The notes under the pieces were generated by a model. It ran no database searches. It was not told the DNA's origin and saw only the letters and a list, made by a program, of their open reading frames with translations. A stretch of DNA of 6,985 nucleotides from an uncultured Oscillospiraceae bacterium (lineage in GTDB: Bacteria; Bacillota; Clostridia; Oscillospirales; Ruminococcaceae): positions 1-6,985 of the forward strand of contig UREN01000091.1 in the NCBI GenBank assembly GCA_900546885.1, written 5' to 3'. Both the position numbers and the translations under genes were made by a program. This document shows positions 1 through 5,014 of the stretch, in pieces (position 1 is the first letter of the stretch; every line of letters starts with the position of its first letter).

Positions 1-26
1 GCCGCCCCCGGCAGCGCCGCGGCGCG

Positions 27-44
27 GGCAGGCCGGGGCCTGCC
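27..44 (-). other. Perfect GC-rich hairpin in the leader of the off-window gene
   Basis: Two perfect 8-base arms (27-34 and 37-44) flank two central bases. On the minus strand this lies about 20-37 nt after the expected transcription start of the promoter at 71-99, so it would fold in the 5' leader of a gene beyond the left edge. No run of T follows within the window, so it does not look like a terminator. It could be a leader structure, or simply part of the GC-rich repeat that recurs at 252-270. Confidence 0.4.
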
Positions 45-50
45 GTTCTG
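31..50. repeat. GC-rich intergenic repeat, copy 1 (partial)
   Basis: The 20 bases at 31-50 match the 19 bases at 252-270 with one inserted base and one substitution. Both lie outside genes. The match begins with GGCCGGGGC and ends with TTCTG. It appears to be a partial copy of the longer repeat seen at 243-285 and 621-665. Confidence 0.4.
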
Positions 51-62
51 ACACCATGTCAA
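44..62 (-). promoter_or_regulatory. Candidate operator 2 (downstream copy)
   Basis: On the minus strand this reads TTGACATGGTGTCAGAACG, matching the copy at 81-99 at 16 of 19 positions. Its core is an inverted repeat, TGACA-3-TGTCA on the plus strand (49-61), typical of a dimeric repressor site. It begins about 2 nt downstream of the expected transcription start of the promoter at 71-99, where a bound protein would block elongation or open-complex formation. The regulator family cannot be told from sequence alone. Confidence 0.5.
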
Positions 63-70
63 CGCAGTAT

Positions 71-99
71 ATTGTACACGCGTCCTGACGCCGTGTCAA
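71..99 (-). promoter_or_regulatory. Strong sigma-70-type promoter firing leftward out of the window
   Basis: On the minus strand the -35 is TTGACA (94-99, perfect consensus), the spacer is exactly 17 bp and the -10 is TACAAT (71-76, 5 of 6 consensus). The expected start is near position 64. No gene lies between it and the left edge, so the target gene is outside the window. The -35 hexamer is embedded in one copy of a duplicated 19-bp palindromic element and the second copy follows the start point. The promoter is therefore probably repressed by a dimeric DNA-binding protein. Confidence 0.75.
81..99 (-). promoter_or_regulatory. Candidate operator 1 (over the -35)
   Basis: On the minus strand this reads TTGACACGGCGTCAGGACG. 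It matches the copy at 44-62 at 16 of 19 positions, and the two copies are 37 bp apart. Its core has the arms TGAC and GTCA (86-89 and 95-98). It overlaps the whole -35 hexamer, so a bound repressor would exclude RNA polymerase. The duplication and dyad symmetry are seen directly; the repressor function is inferred. Confidence 0.5.
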
Positions 100-109
100 T
101 ATAAAAGGC

Positions 110-132
110 AAAAAAATATGCCTTCAAAAGGC
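110..132 (-). terminator. Small second intrinsic terminator
   Basis: On the minus strand a 5-bp stem GCCTT/AAGGC (128-132 with 120-124) with a 3-nt loop is followed by ATA and then seven T (116-110). The stem is short, so termination would be modest. It sits between the strong rpmB terminator and the promoter at 71-99, where it would help stop read-through from rpmB into the next promoter. Confidence 0.45.
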
Positions 133-289
133 GTGTTGCTGGCGCCGTGCGCACAAACTTCGGCCGCGCGGGCCATATTTTGTGCAAACGTGCCCCAAAG
201 CCGCCGGGCCCGGCAGGCTGCGCTGCACCGCGCCGTGCGCCTGCCGCACCCGGCCGGGGCTGCCCTTCTGCCGGGGCAGGCCTGCAAAC
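133..289. other. GC-rich intergenic stretch without a gene
   Basis: I see no coding region with a plausible start and ribosome site here; the open frames crossing it have compositional, low-complexity Ala/Arg/Pro-rich translations. It holds an inverted repeat GGCAGGC...GCCTGCC (212-218 with 239-245), a perfect 10-bp palindrome GCAGGCCTGC (276-285), and copy 2 of a GC-rich repeat (243-285). No promoter was recognised in it on either strand. Confidence 0.5.
243..285. repeat. GC-rich intergenic repeat, copy 2
   Basis: This segment aligns with 621-665. Both begin with GCCGCAC, share GGCTGCCCTT followed by TTGC or CTGC, and end with CAGGCCTG; the middle and a few bases differ. The two copies flank rpmB in the same orientation. 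Internally, TGCCC (261-265) can pair with GGGCA (274-278). A shorter third copy lies at 31-50. It may be a small interspersed repeat of this genome or just shared GC-rich composition. Confidence 0.4.
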
Positions 290-317
290 AAAAAAGCCCC
301 GCACCAAAGTGCGGGGC
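290..317 (-). terminator. rpmB intrinsic terminator
   Basis: On the minus strand a perfect 9-bp stem GCCCCGCAC/GTGCGGGGC (309-317 with 296-304) with a 4-nt loop is followed directly by six T (295-290). It lies about 20 nt after the rpmB stop codon and is a textbook rho-independent terminator. Confidence 0.92.
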
Positions 318-338
318 ATGCAAGACCTTTTCAGCCGC

Positions 339-527
339 TTAGACAGCGCGCGTTACCTTACCGGAACGCAGGCAGCGGGTGCAGGCGTAGATATAACGGG
401 GAGACCCGTCCACTACCGCTTTCACTCTTCTCACGTTGGGCTTCCAAGTTCTGTTCGCACGACGGTGGGAGTGGGACACCTTGATGCCAAACGTCACGCC
501 CTTGCCGCAGCAAGCACATTTTGCCAT
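339..527 (-). CDS. rpmB: 50S ribosomal protein L28
   Basis: This 62-residue protein is a structural component of the large ribosomal subunit. The sequence starts MAKCACCGKG and carries the L28 hallmark stretch around HSHRRANRTWKPN (residues 18-31) followed by the VRRVKA segment. Two cysteine pairs, C4/C7 and C49/C52, form a likely zinc-binding site, so this is the zinc-containing (C+) form. The ATG at 527 is chosen because AGGAGGT (536-542) sits 8 nt upstream; a further in-frame start at 548 would swallow that site. The gene stands alone, with its own promoter (562-590) and a strong terminator (290-317), as is common for rpmB in Firmicutes. Length matches the family. Confidence 0.97.
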   Translation of the reverse strand: MAKCACCGKGVTFGIKVSHSHRRANRTWKPNVRRVKAVVDGSPRYIYACTRCLRSGKVTRAV

Positions 528-561
528 TGTACTGCACCTCCTCTTCATAAGTAGCTAGAAT

Positions 562-590
562 ATAATAACAAATCCTGCCGCAATTTGCAA
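562..590 (-). promoter_or_regulatory. rpmB promoter
   Basis: On the minus strand the -35 is TTGCAA (585-590, 4 of 6 consensus), the spacer is 17 bp and the -10 is TATTAT (562-567, 5 of 6 consensus). The expected start is near 555, giving a leader of about 28 nt. Directly upstream (591-607) are runs of six A and six T around a single base, resembling an UP element, which would compensate for the weaker -35. Confidence 0.65.
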
Positions 591-601
591 GCTGTTTTTT
601 G

Positions 602-658
602 AAAAAATGTGTGCGCAGCGGCCGCACGGGCAAAAAAGGCTGCCCTTTTGCGGCGCGC
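602..658 (-). terminator. Possible plsY terminator (imperfect)
   Basis: On the minus strand, GCCGCA/TGCGGC (649-654 with 621-626) and GGGCA/TGCCC (641-645 with 628-632) form a two-part stem with a small internal loop. An outer GCGC pair (655-658 with 613-616) leaves a 4-nt bulge. Six T follow 5 nt later (607-602). The geometry is not ideal, so termination may be partial. The T-run also serves as the A/T tract upstream of the rpmB promoter. Confidence 0.4.
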
Positions 659-665
659 AGGCCTG
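621..665. repeat. GC-rich intergenic repeat, copy 3
   Basis: This segment aligns with 243-285: the same GCCGCAC beginning, GGCTGCCCTT block (638-647) and CAGGCCTG end (658-665), with differences in between. It lies in the gap between plsY and rpmB and overlaps the proposed plsY terminator stem. The two copies fold differently: here the stem pairs GCCGCA with TGCGGC. Confidence 0.4.
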
Positions 666-681
666 TTTTGGGGGCGCGGCG

Positions 682-1362
682 CTATTTCTTTTTTTGAAAA
701 AATTTATATTCCGTGCCCGCGCGGATGCGCGCAATGTTGCCGCGGTGCAGCCAGATGACAAGCAGGCCCACCACGGCCGCGCCCACGCTGGCGGCGCCCA
801 CCTGGGCGGCGGGCGCATGCAGGAAAAACTGCTGGTAGCAGAACGTCACCAGCGGGTAGGCCACAGCGCACAGCACGCTTGCCAGCGACACCATTTTGCC
901 GCACGCCAGCGTCACAAAGAAAATGGCCGCCAGCGGCACCAGCAGCACGGGCTCCAGCGCAATGATGGTGCCCGTTGCCACCGAAACGGCCTTGCCGCCC
1001 TTGAAGCCGAAATACAGCGGATACACATGGCCAATGACGGCAAAGAAGGCCGCCAGATACACCCCGATGATGGCGCCGCGGTAGTAGATGGCGTCGTTCA
1101 GATGTGCGCTGAAAAACCACTTGGCCAGCAGCACGGCCGCCACGCCCTTGCCAATGTCGCCCGCAAGGGTAAGCGCCGCCGCCCCCTTGCCAAAGGTGCG
1201 CAGCACGTTTGTCATGCCGGCATTGTGCGAGCCATAGTTGCGCACATCTTTGCGGAACAGCAGGCGCGACACAATGATGGAGAAACTGAGCGACCCCAAC
1301 AGATAGGGAATGACGGCGCAGAACAGCACGTACAGCAGCGCGCTTTTTGTATCGGTAAACAT
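682..1362 (-). CDS. plsY: Glycerol-3-phosphate acyltransferase PlsY
   Basis: This integral membrane enzyme transfers an acyl group from acyl-phosphate (made by PlsX) to glycerol-3-phosphate, giving lysophosphatidic acid, the first step of phospholipid synthesis. The 226-residue protein shows the three PlsY motifs: GSHNAGMTNVLR (44-55), FKGGKAVSVATG (120-131, around the phosphate loop) and HRGNIARIRAGTE (206-218). Several hydrophobic segments (roughly 8-36, 61-82, 95-118, 132-155, 159-180, 187-205) fit a multi-pass protein. The ATG at 1362 follows AAGGAGG (1371-1377) by 8 nt. It is 34 nt downstream of der and is the last gene of its unit. The tail ends in a lysine-rich stretch encoded by A/T runs. 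No plsX is visible in the window. Confidence 0.96.
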   Translation of the reverse strand: MFTDTKSALLYVLFCAVIPYLLGSLSFSIIVSRLLFRKDVRNYGSHNAGMTNVLRTFGKGAAALTLAGDIGKGVAAVLLAKWFFSAHLNDAIYYRGAIIGVYLAAFFAVIGHVYPLYFGFKGGKAVSVATGTIIALEPVLLVPLAAIFFVTLACGKMVSLASVLCAVAYPLVTFCYQQFFLHAPAAQVGAASVGAAVVGLLVIWLHRGNIARIRAGTEYKFFQKKK

Positions 1363-1396
1363 GGGCGGCCCCTCCTTCTTTTCCGTCTATATCGTT

Positions 1397-2722
1397 CTAT
1401 ATCTTTTCCCCGCGCTCGCGAATCAGAATGCGCACCGGCGTGCCCACCAGGCCGAACGCCTCGCGAATCTGGTTTTCGATATATCTCTGATAGGAAAAAT
1501 GGAACAGTTGCTTGGAGTTGCAAAAGCACACGAAGGTAGGCGGCCGCGTGGAGGCCTGGGTGATGTAATATACCTTCAGGCGCTTGCCCTTGTCGGACGG
1601 CGGCTGCACGCGCGCCGTGGCGCGGGCCAGCAGCTCGTTCAGCACGCCCGTCTTTACGCGCAGGGCATTCTGGCTGTCCACGCTTTGTATCATCTGGAAC
1701 AGCTTATCCACCCGCTGGCCCGTCTTGGCCGAGATGAACAGGATGGGCGCATAAGACATAAAGCTGAAATCATTCTCCAGCGTTTTGCGCATCTGGGCCA
1801 TGGTTTTGTCGTCCTTTTCCACGGCGTCCCACTTGTTCACGGCAATGATGCAGGCCTTGCCCTGCTCGTGCGCAAAGCCCGCCACTTTGGAATCCTGCTC
1901 GGTAAAGCCCTCGGTGGCGTCGATGAGAATGACGCACACCCGCGCGCGCTCTACCGCGGCCAGCGAGCGGATGACGCTGTAGCGCTCTACCCCGTCCTCT
2001 ACTTTGCCGCGCCGGCGCAGGCCCGCGGTGTCAATGAAGGTGAACTTGCCGTACTGGTTGTCCACGTCGCTGTCCACTGCGTCGCGCGTGGTGCCGGCCT
2101 CGTCGGCCACAATCATGCGCTCTTCGCCCAGAATATAGTTCACAAGGCTGGATTTGCCCACATTCGGCCGCCCAATTACCGCCACGGTGACGCGCTCGTC
2201 GTCCTGCGGCACCTGTGTGCCCTGCGGCAGATGCGCGCACACGGCCTCCAGCACGTCGCCCGTGCCGTGCCCGTGCACAGACGAGACAGGGTACACCTCG
2301 CCCAAGCCCAGCGAGTAAAAATCGTACAATTCCAGCGGCGGCGCGCCCAGGGAATCCACCTTGTTCACCACCAGCAGCACGGGCTTGCCCGAGCGCAGCA
2401 GCATGGCGGCAATTTCCCTGTCCTGCGCGGTGACGCCCGCGCGGATGTCGGTGACAAATAAAATAACCGCCGCCGTGTCAATGGCAAGCTGCGCCTGCTG
2501 GCGCATATGGCGCAGCAGGCCGTCGTCTGTGCCCGGCTCGATGCCGCCGGTGTCCACCAGAAGGAAGCTTTTATCCTGCCATTCGCATGTGCCGTACAGC
2601 CTGTCGCGCGTGACGCCGGGCGTGTCTTCCACAATGGCCAGGCGCTTGCCCGTCAGCTTGTTGAACAGCGTGGATTTGCCCACATTGGGCCTGCCCACAA
2701 TGGCCACGATGTGTTTTGCCAT
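1397..2722 (-). CDS. der: Ribosome biogenesis GTPase Der (EngA)
   Basis: Der is an essential tandem-domain GTPase that acts in late assembly of the 50S ribosomal subunit. The 441-residue protein has two complete G domains. The first has GRPNVGKS (10-17), DTGG (57-60) and NKVD (120-123). The second has GRPNVGKS (184-191), TTRD (211-214), DTAG (231-234), NKWD (296-299) and SAK (331-333). The C-terminal part from about 351 is the KH-like RNA-binding domain. The ATG at 2722 is chosen because AAAGGAAA lies just upstream and MAKHIVAIVGRPNVGKS is the normal start. An in-frame GTG at 2746 lies inside the preceding gene and adds eight unlikely residues. The gap to the upstream gene is 14 nt, so the ribosome site abuts that gene's stop codon and translation is probably coupled. 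Confidence 0.98.
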   Translation of the reverse strand: MAKHIVAIVGRPNVGKSTLFNKLTGKRLAIVEDTPGVTRDRLYGTCEWQDKSFLLVDTGGIEPGTDDGLLRHMRQQAQLAIDTAAVILFVTDIRAGVTAQDREIAAMLLRSGKPVLLVVNKVDSLGAPPLELYDFYSLGLGEVYPVSSVHGHGTGDVLEAVCAHLPQGTQVPQDDERVTVAVIGRPNVGKSSLVNYILGEERMIVADEAGTTRDAVDSDVDNQYGKFTFIDTAGLRRRGKVEDGVERYSVIRSLAAVERARVCVILIDATEGFTEQDSKVAGFAHEQGKACIIAVNKWDAVEKDDKTMAQMRKTLENDFSFMSYAPILFISAKTGQRVDKLFQMIQSVDSQNALRVKTGVLNELLARATARVQPPSDKGKRLKVYYITQASTRPPTFVCFCNSKQLFHFSYQRYIENQIREAFGLVGTPVRILIRERGEKI

Positions 2723-2736
2723 AATGTTTCCTTTCT

Positions 2737-4032
2737 TTATTTGCACAGCGCCTTCACAAGCGCGGCGCCGTCCTGCGGGAGGATGCGCACGCGCACGCCC
2801 AGCGCGCGTTCCAGTTCTTTTACGGTGACGTCGTCCAGAAATTTATCCTTTTCCTCACGCAGCATCACTTCCGGGATGCCCAGCGTGCGGCTTTTCAGCT
2901 TTCCCTTCACCTGGCGGATGATGTCTGTGGCCGTCACAAGCCCGGCCACGCCCACGTTGCCGCCGAAGAAATCGTTTTGGATGCAGTGCACCTGCACATG
3001 CACGTTGCGGTGCAGCCGGCCCAGCGTCTGGCACAGCGACGAAATAAGCGGGTAGGCCAGCTCGCCCGTCACCACGTCCAGCCTGCGGGGCAGCAGCGTG
3101 CGCTTTTGCCCCGGCAGAGCAGTGAGAAAATCATCGTGCAGCAAGCGCCACATGCCCACCCCGTTTTCCAGCTGAGGGTAGCCGTCGTAATATTCCTCCG
3201 GCGGAATGGGCCGCCCGGCCAGCAAAAACCATTCGTCCCCGGGGTAGATCAGGCGCACGCCGTGCGCCTCGCGCCAGCGCTGCCCAAATTCCTCCAGAAT
3301 GTCCAGCACCTCGCAGGCCGTCTGCCTGTCGTACGGCTGCAGCGGGTAAAGCCCCTCGCGGTATTTCGTCAGGCCGCTTGGCACAGCGGCAATGCTTTTC
3401 ACCGCCGGGTACAGCGCGCCCAGCTCGCGCAGGGTGTGGCGCAGCGCGTCGCCATCGTTGATGCCGCGGCACAGCACAAGCTGGCAGTTCATTTCAATGC
3501 CCGCCGCGGCAAAGCGCGGCAGATAGGCCAGCACCTCGCCCGCGTGCTTGTTTTTCATCATTTTTACGCGAAGCTGCGGGTCCATGGTGTGCACGGAAAT
3601 ATTGATGGGCGAAATGTGCATGCGGATGATGCGCTGCACCTCGTGCTCGTTGAGGTTGGTGAGCGTGATGTAGTTGCCGAACAAAAAGGAAAGCCGCTCG
3701 TCGTCATCTTTGAAATACAGCGTCTCGCGCATGCCCTTGGGCATCTGGTCGATAAAGCAGAACATGCACTTGTTTTTGCACGCGTGCTTTTTATCAATCA
3801 GGTAGCTTTCAAACTCGCACCCCAGGGGGGCATACTCTTCCTTTTCGGCGCGCACATATTCCAGCTTGGCGCCGCGCACCACGGCCAGCTCCAGCACAGG
3901 GCCCTGCGAGTAGAACTCGTAGTCCAGCATGTCGTTGATTTCGTTGCCGTCAATGGACAGCAGCGTGCAGCCCGAAAGGCCCAGCTTTTGCGCGGGCGTG
4001 CCCTTTTGCACGCCTGTCACCTTTACCGCCAT
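2737..4032 (-). CDS. PDZ/radical SAM/DUF512 family protein
   Basis: This 431-residue protein belongs to a conserved, uncharacterised family with three parts. Residues 1-60 look like a PDZ-type domain (VTGVQKGTPAQKLGL...LLSIDGNEI). The radical SAM cluster motif is CKNKCMFC (C85, C89, C92), which would bind a 4Fe-4S cluster and S-adenosylmethionine. The C-terminal DUF512 region includes the conserved VPSGLTKYREGLYPL (217-231) and NDFFGGNVGVAGLVTATD (353-370). The reaction and substrate are unknown. The ATG at 4032 follows AAAGGAGG (4043-4050) by 10 nt; a start at 4092 would add 20 atypical residues, including the ribosome site. It lies immediately upstream of der and plsY, an arrangement I recall as common in Clostridia, which hints at a link to ribosome or envelope biology. 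I am sure of the family, not of any function. Confidence 0.92.
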   Translation of the reverse strand: MAVKVTGVQKGTPAQKLGLSGCTLLSIDGNEINDMLDYEFYSQGPVLELAVVRGAKLEYVRAEKEEYAPLGCEFESYLIDKKHACKNKCMFCFIDQMPKGMRETLYFKDDDERLSFLFGNYITLTNLNEHEVQRIIRMHISPINISVHTMDPQLRVKMMKNKHAGEVLAYLPRFAAAGIEMNCQLVLCRGINDGDALRHTLRELGALYPAVKSIAAVPSGLTKYREGLYPLQPYDRQTACEVLDILEEFGQRWREAHGVRLIYPGDEWFLLAGRPIPPEEYYDGYPQLENGVGMWRLLHDDFLTALPGQKRTLLPRRLDVVTGELAYPLISSLCQTLGRLHRNVHVQVHCIQNDFFGGNVGVAGLVTATDIIRQVKGKLKSRTLGIPEVMLREEKDKFLDDVTVKELERALGVRVRILPQDGAALVKALCK

Positions 4033-4062
4033 GGGCCAGCGCCCTCCTTTTGTGCATTTCTT

Positions 4063-4082
4063 CTGCGCGGGCCGCCGCGCAG
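4063..4082 (-). other. Hairpin in the leader of the radical SAM gene
   Basis: Perfect 8-bp arms CTGCGCGG/CCGCGCAG (4063-4070 and 4075-4082) enclose a 4-nt loop. It lies between the rpmF terminator and the ribosome site at 4043-4050 and has no T-run on either side. It would form in any read-through transcript and might influence translation of the downstream gene. No promoter was recognised between the terminator and this hairpin. Confidence 0.45.
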
Positions 4083-4092
4083 CGCCCGCCAT

Positions 4093-4126
4093 AAAAAACG
4101 AAGGGAAGGACGTACATCCTTCCCTT
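4093..4126 (-). terminator. rpmF intrinsic terminator
   Basis: A perfect 10-bp stem AAGGGAAGGA/TCCTTCCCTT (4101-4110 with 4117-4126) with a 6-nt loop is followed on the minus strand by CG and six T (4098-4093). It separates rpmF from the radical SAM gene. Since no clear promoter follows, some read-through is probably needed to express the der-plsY group. Confidence 0.85.
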
Positions 4127-4136
4127 TCTGTTTTCG

Positions 4137-4154
4137 GGAAGCTTTTAGGCTTCC
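4137..4154. other. Hairpin around the rpmF stop codon
   Basis: Arms GGAAGC (4137-4142) and GCTTCC (4149-4154) pair perfectly, and the 6-nt loop contains the rpmF stop codon (4145-4147). Together with the terminator at 4093-4126 this makes two successive hairpins at the 3' end of the yceD-rpmF message. On the minus strand it is not followed by a T-run, so it is not itself a terminator; a role in 3'-end stability is only a guess. Confidence 0.4.
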
Positions 4155-4327
4155 GTTTTCACGATTTCCTTGCCCTTGTAGTAGCCGCAGTTGCCGCATA
4201 CCTGATGGGGAAGTTTATACTCACCGCACTGCGTGCACTTCGTCAGCGTGGGCGCGGTCAGCTTCCACACAGAGGAGCGACGTTTATCGCGTCTTGCCTT
4301 GGAAACCTTTCTCTTGGGTACTGCCAC
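4145..4327 (-). CDS. rpmF: 50S ribosomal protein L32
   Basis: This 60-residue large-subunit ribosomal protein begins MAVPKRKVSKARRDKRRSSVW, the typical L32 start. It carries a zinc ribbon with C31/C34 and C44/C47, so it is the zinc-binding form. The start codon is GTG at 4325-4327, with AGGAGGT (4335-4341) exactly 7 nt upstream. Another GTG at 4336 lies inside that ribosome site and would add residues absent from the family. It follows yceD by 24 nt and is followed by a strong terminator. In many bacteria yceD-rpmF leads into plsX and fatty-acid genes; here that continuation is missing and the next phospholipid gene is plsY, three genes on. Confidence 0.97.
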   Translation of the reverse strand: MAVPKRKVSKARRDKRRSSVWKLTAPTLTKCTQCGEYKLPHQVCGNCGYYKGKEIVKTEA

Positions 4328-4334
4328 TGTAAGC

Positions 4335-4341
4335 ACCTCCT
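4335..4341 (-). promoter_or_regulatory. rpmF ribosome binding site (fixes GTG start)
   Basis: AGGAGGT on the minus strand is a full match to the anti-Shine-Dalgarno sequence, 7 nt from the GTG at 4325-4327. It settles the choice between two in-frame GTG codons, because the other one overlaps the site itself. Confidence 0.85.
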
Positions 4342-4351
4342 CATGCGTGAT

Positions 4352-4849
4352 TCATTCAGACAGCAGTTGTTGCAATATAGCAAGCCTTTCATCCACCGCA
4401 CCGCCGCTGGTTTCATGTTTGCAAGAACACGGTTTTCGGCAGCCGCAGACCGGGCACAGCCCTGCGCAATCTTCGCTGCATAACAGCACGCCGGGCACAT
4501 GAAGCACCAGCTCTGTATACAGCAGTTCCTTCGTATCCAGCCTGCCTTCCGGCGTGAAGGGCAGCTCTGCCGCTTCGCTGCCAAGGTCGGCCTCGCGGAT
4601 GGGGAAGGTTTCCTGTATGGGGAACTCGCGCGTGCACGGCGCAAGGCAGCGGGCACATTCAAAGCGCACCGTGGCGTGCAGGCTGCATTCCAGCTGCAGC
4701 ACAGCGCCGTGCAGTGTGGCGCAAAACGCCGCGTGCACAGGGCCCTCTATGGTATAACCGGGGAAATCTTCCCCCTCCATGCTCACCGTTTCTTCACAGT
4801 GCACAGGCCCGTCATACCTGCTGAACATGCGCCGGATATCAAGCAGCAT
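4352..4849 (-). CDS. yceD: YceD family protein (DUF177)
   Basis: This is a 165-residue member of the DUF177/YceD family, encoded next to rpmF across many bacteria. Plant and E. coli relatives have been linked to 23S rRNA or large-subunit maturation; the exact role here is unproven. The family cysteines are clear: CARCL (C65, C68) and CSEDCAGLCPVCG (C124, C128, C132, C135), a probable zinc site. Extra cysteines at 137, 141 and 143 and the usual DERLAILQQLL tail follow. The ATG at 4849 is preferred because GGGGAG (4857-4862) is 7 nt upstream; an ATG two codons earlier (4855) would be only 1 nt from it. Its promoter at 4878-4906 is a perfect consensus. It is co-transcribed with rpmF, 24 nt downstream. 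Confidence 0.9.
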   Translation of the reverse strand: MLLDIRRMFSRYDGPVHCEETVSMEGEDFPGYTIEGPVHAAFCATLHGAVLQLECSLHATVRFECARCLAPCTREFPIQETFPIREADLGSEAAELPFTPEGRLDTKELLYTELVLHVPGVLLCSEDCAGLCPVCGCRKPCSCKHETSGGAVDERLAILQQLLSE

Positions 4850-4856
4850 ACGCATA

Positions 4857-4862
4857 CTCCCC
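4857..4862 (-). promoter_or_regulatory. yceD ribosome binding site (decides start)
   Basis: GGGGAG on the minus strand lies 7 nt before the ATG at 4847-4849 but only 1 nt before the in-frame ATG at 4853-4855. The spacing favours the second ATG, trimming two residues from the longest reading. Confidence 0.6.
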
Positions 4863-4877
4863 TAAGGTTGCTTGTCT

Positions 4878-4906
4878 ATTATAAGCGTTCGAATATGGTT
4901 TGTCAA
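4878..4906 (-). promoter_or_regulatory. Perfect-consensus promoter of yceD-rpmF
   Basis: On the minus strand the -35 is TTGACA (4901-4906), the spacer is 17 bp and the -10 is TATAAT (4878-4883), a perfect match to the sigma-70/sigma-A consensus. The expected start is near 4871, leaving a short leader of about 20 nt before yceD. High constitutive expression is expected, fitting a ribosomal protein operon. No operator-like dyad was seen around it. Confidence 0.92.
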
Positions 4907-4932
4907 GCATTTTTCGCCCCGCAAAAGCGCAG

Positions 4933-4975
4933 AAAAACACGCAAAGGCAGGAAGCCCGCGCCGCGGGCCCCCTGC
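4933..4975 (-). terminator. Terminator of the pgi/P-loop unit
   Basis: On the minus strand a 13-bp stem (4963-4975 with 4947-4959) with a 3-nt loop includes two G-T (G-U) pairs and a 6-bp all-GC core (GCCCGC/GCGGGC). It is followed by a broken T-rich tail with TTT (4944-4946 region) and five T (4937-4933). It lies about 40 nt after the stop of the P-loop gene and just before the yceD promoter. The stem is strong; the tail is imperfect. Confidence 0.65.
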
Positions 4976-5014
4976 CCTGCCGTATGGCTTGAAAAATGCG
5001 CTTGTTCCCGGCCC

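Noticed and set aside
628..649. Plus-strand hairpin GGGCA/TGCCC followed by TTTT as a terminator
   Set aside because: The stem is only 5 bp with an 8-nt loop and there is no plus-strand gene to terminate; the same bases make better sense in the minus-strand structure.
595..702. Two near-identical T-run/G/A-run palindromes (595-607 and 689-702) as a repeat element
   Set aside because: One encodes the Phe-Phe-Gln-Lys-Lys tail of PlsY and the other is the A/T tract upstream of the rpmB promoter; homopolymer runs of this size arise easily and nothing else links them.
607..1539. 310-codon plus-strand open frame opposite plsY
   Set aside because: It covers the complement of plsY and part of der, is rich in Gln/His/Arg/Ala without any domain, and runs through the intergenic repeat and the plsY-rpmB gap.
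1310..2461. 383-codon plus-strand open frame opposite der
   Set aside because: It is the complement of the conserved Der GTPase; the composition is a codon-bias shadow with no recognisable domain.
2977..4332. 451-codon open frame on the plus strand opposite the radical SAM gene and rpmF
   Set aside because: It is antisense to two clearly recognised genes, its His/Ala/Val/Arg-rich product resembles no family, and it has no convincing ribosome site. High GC makes long antisense frames common.
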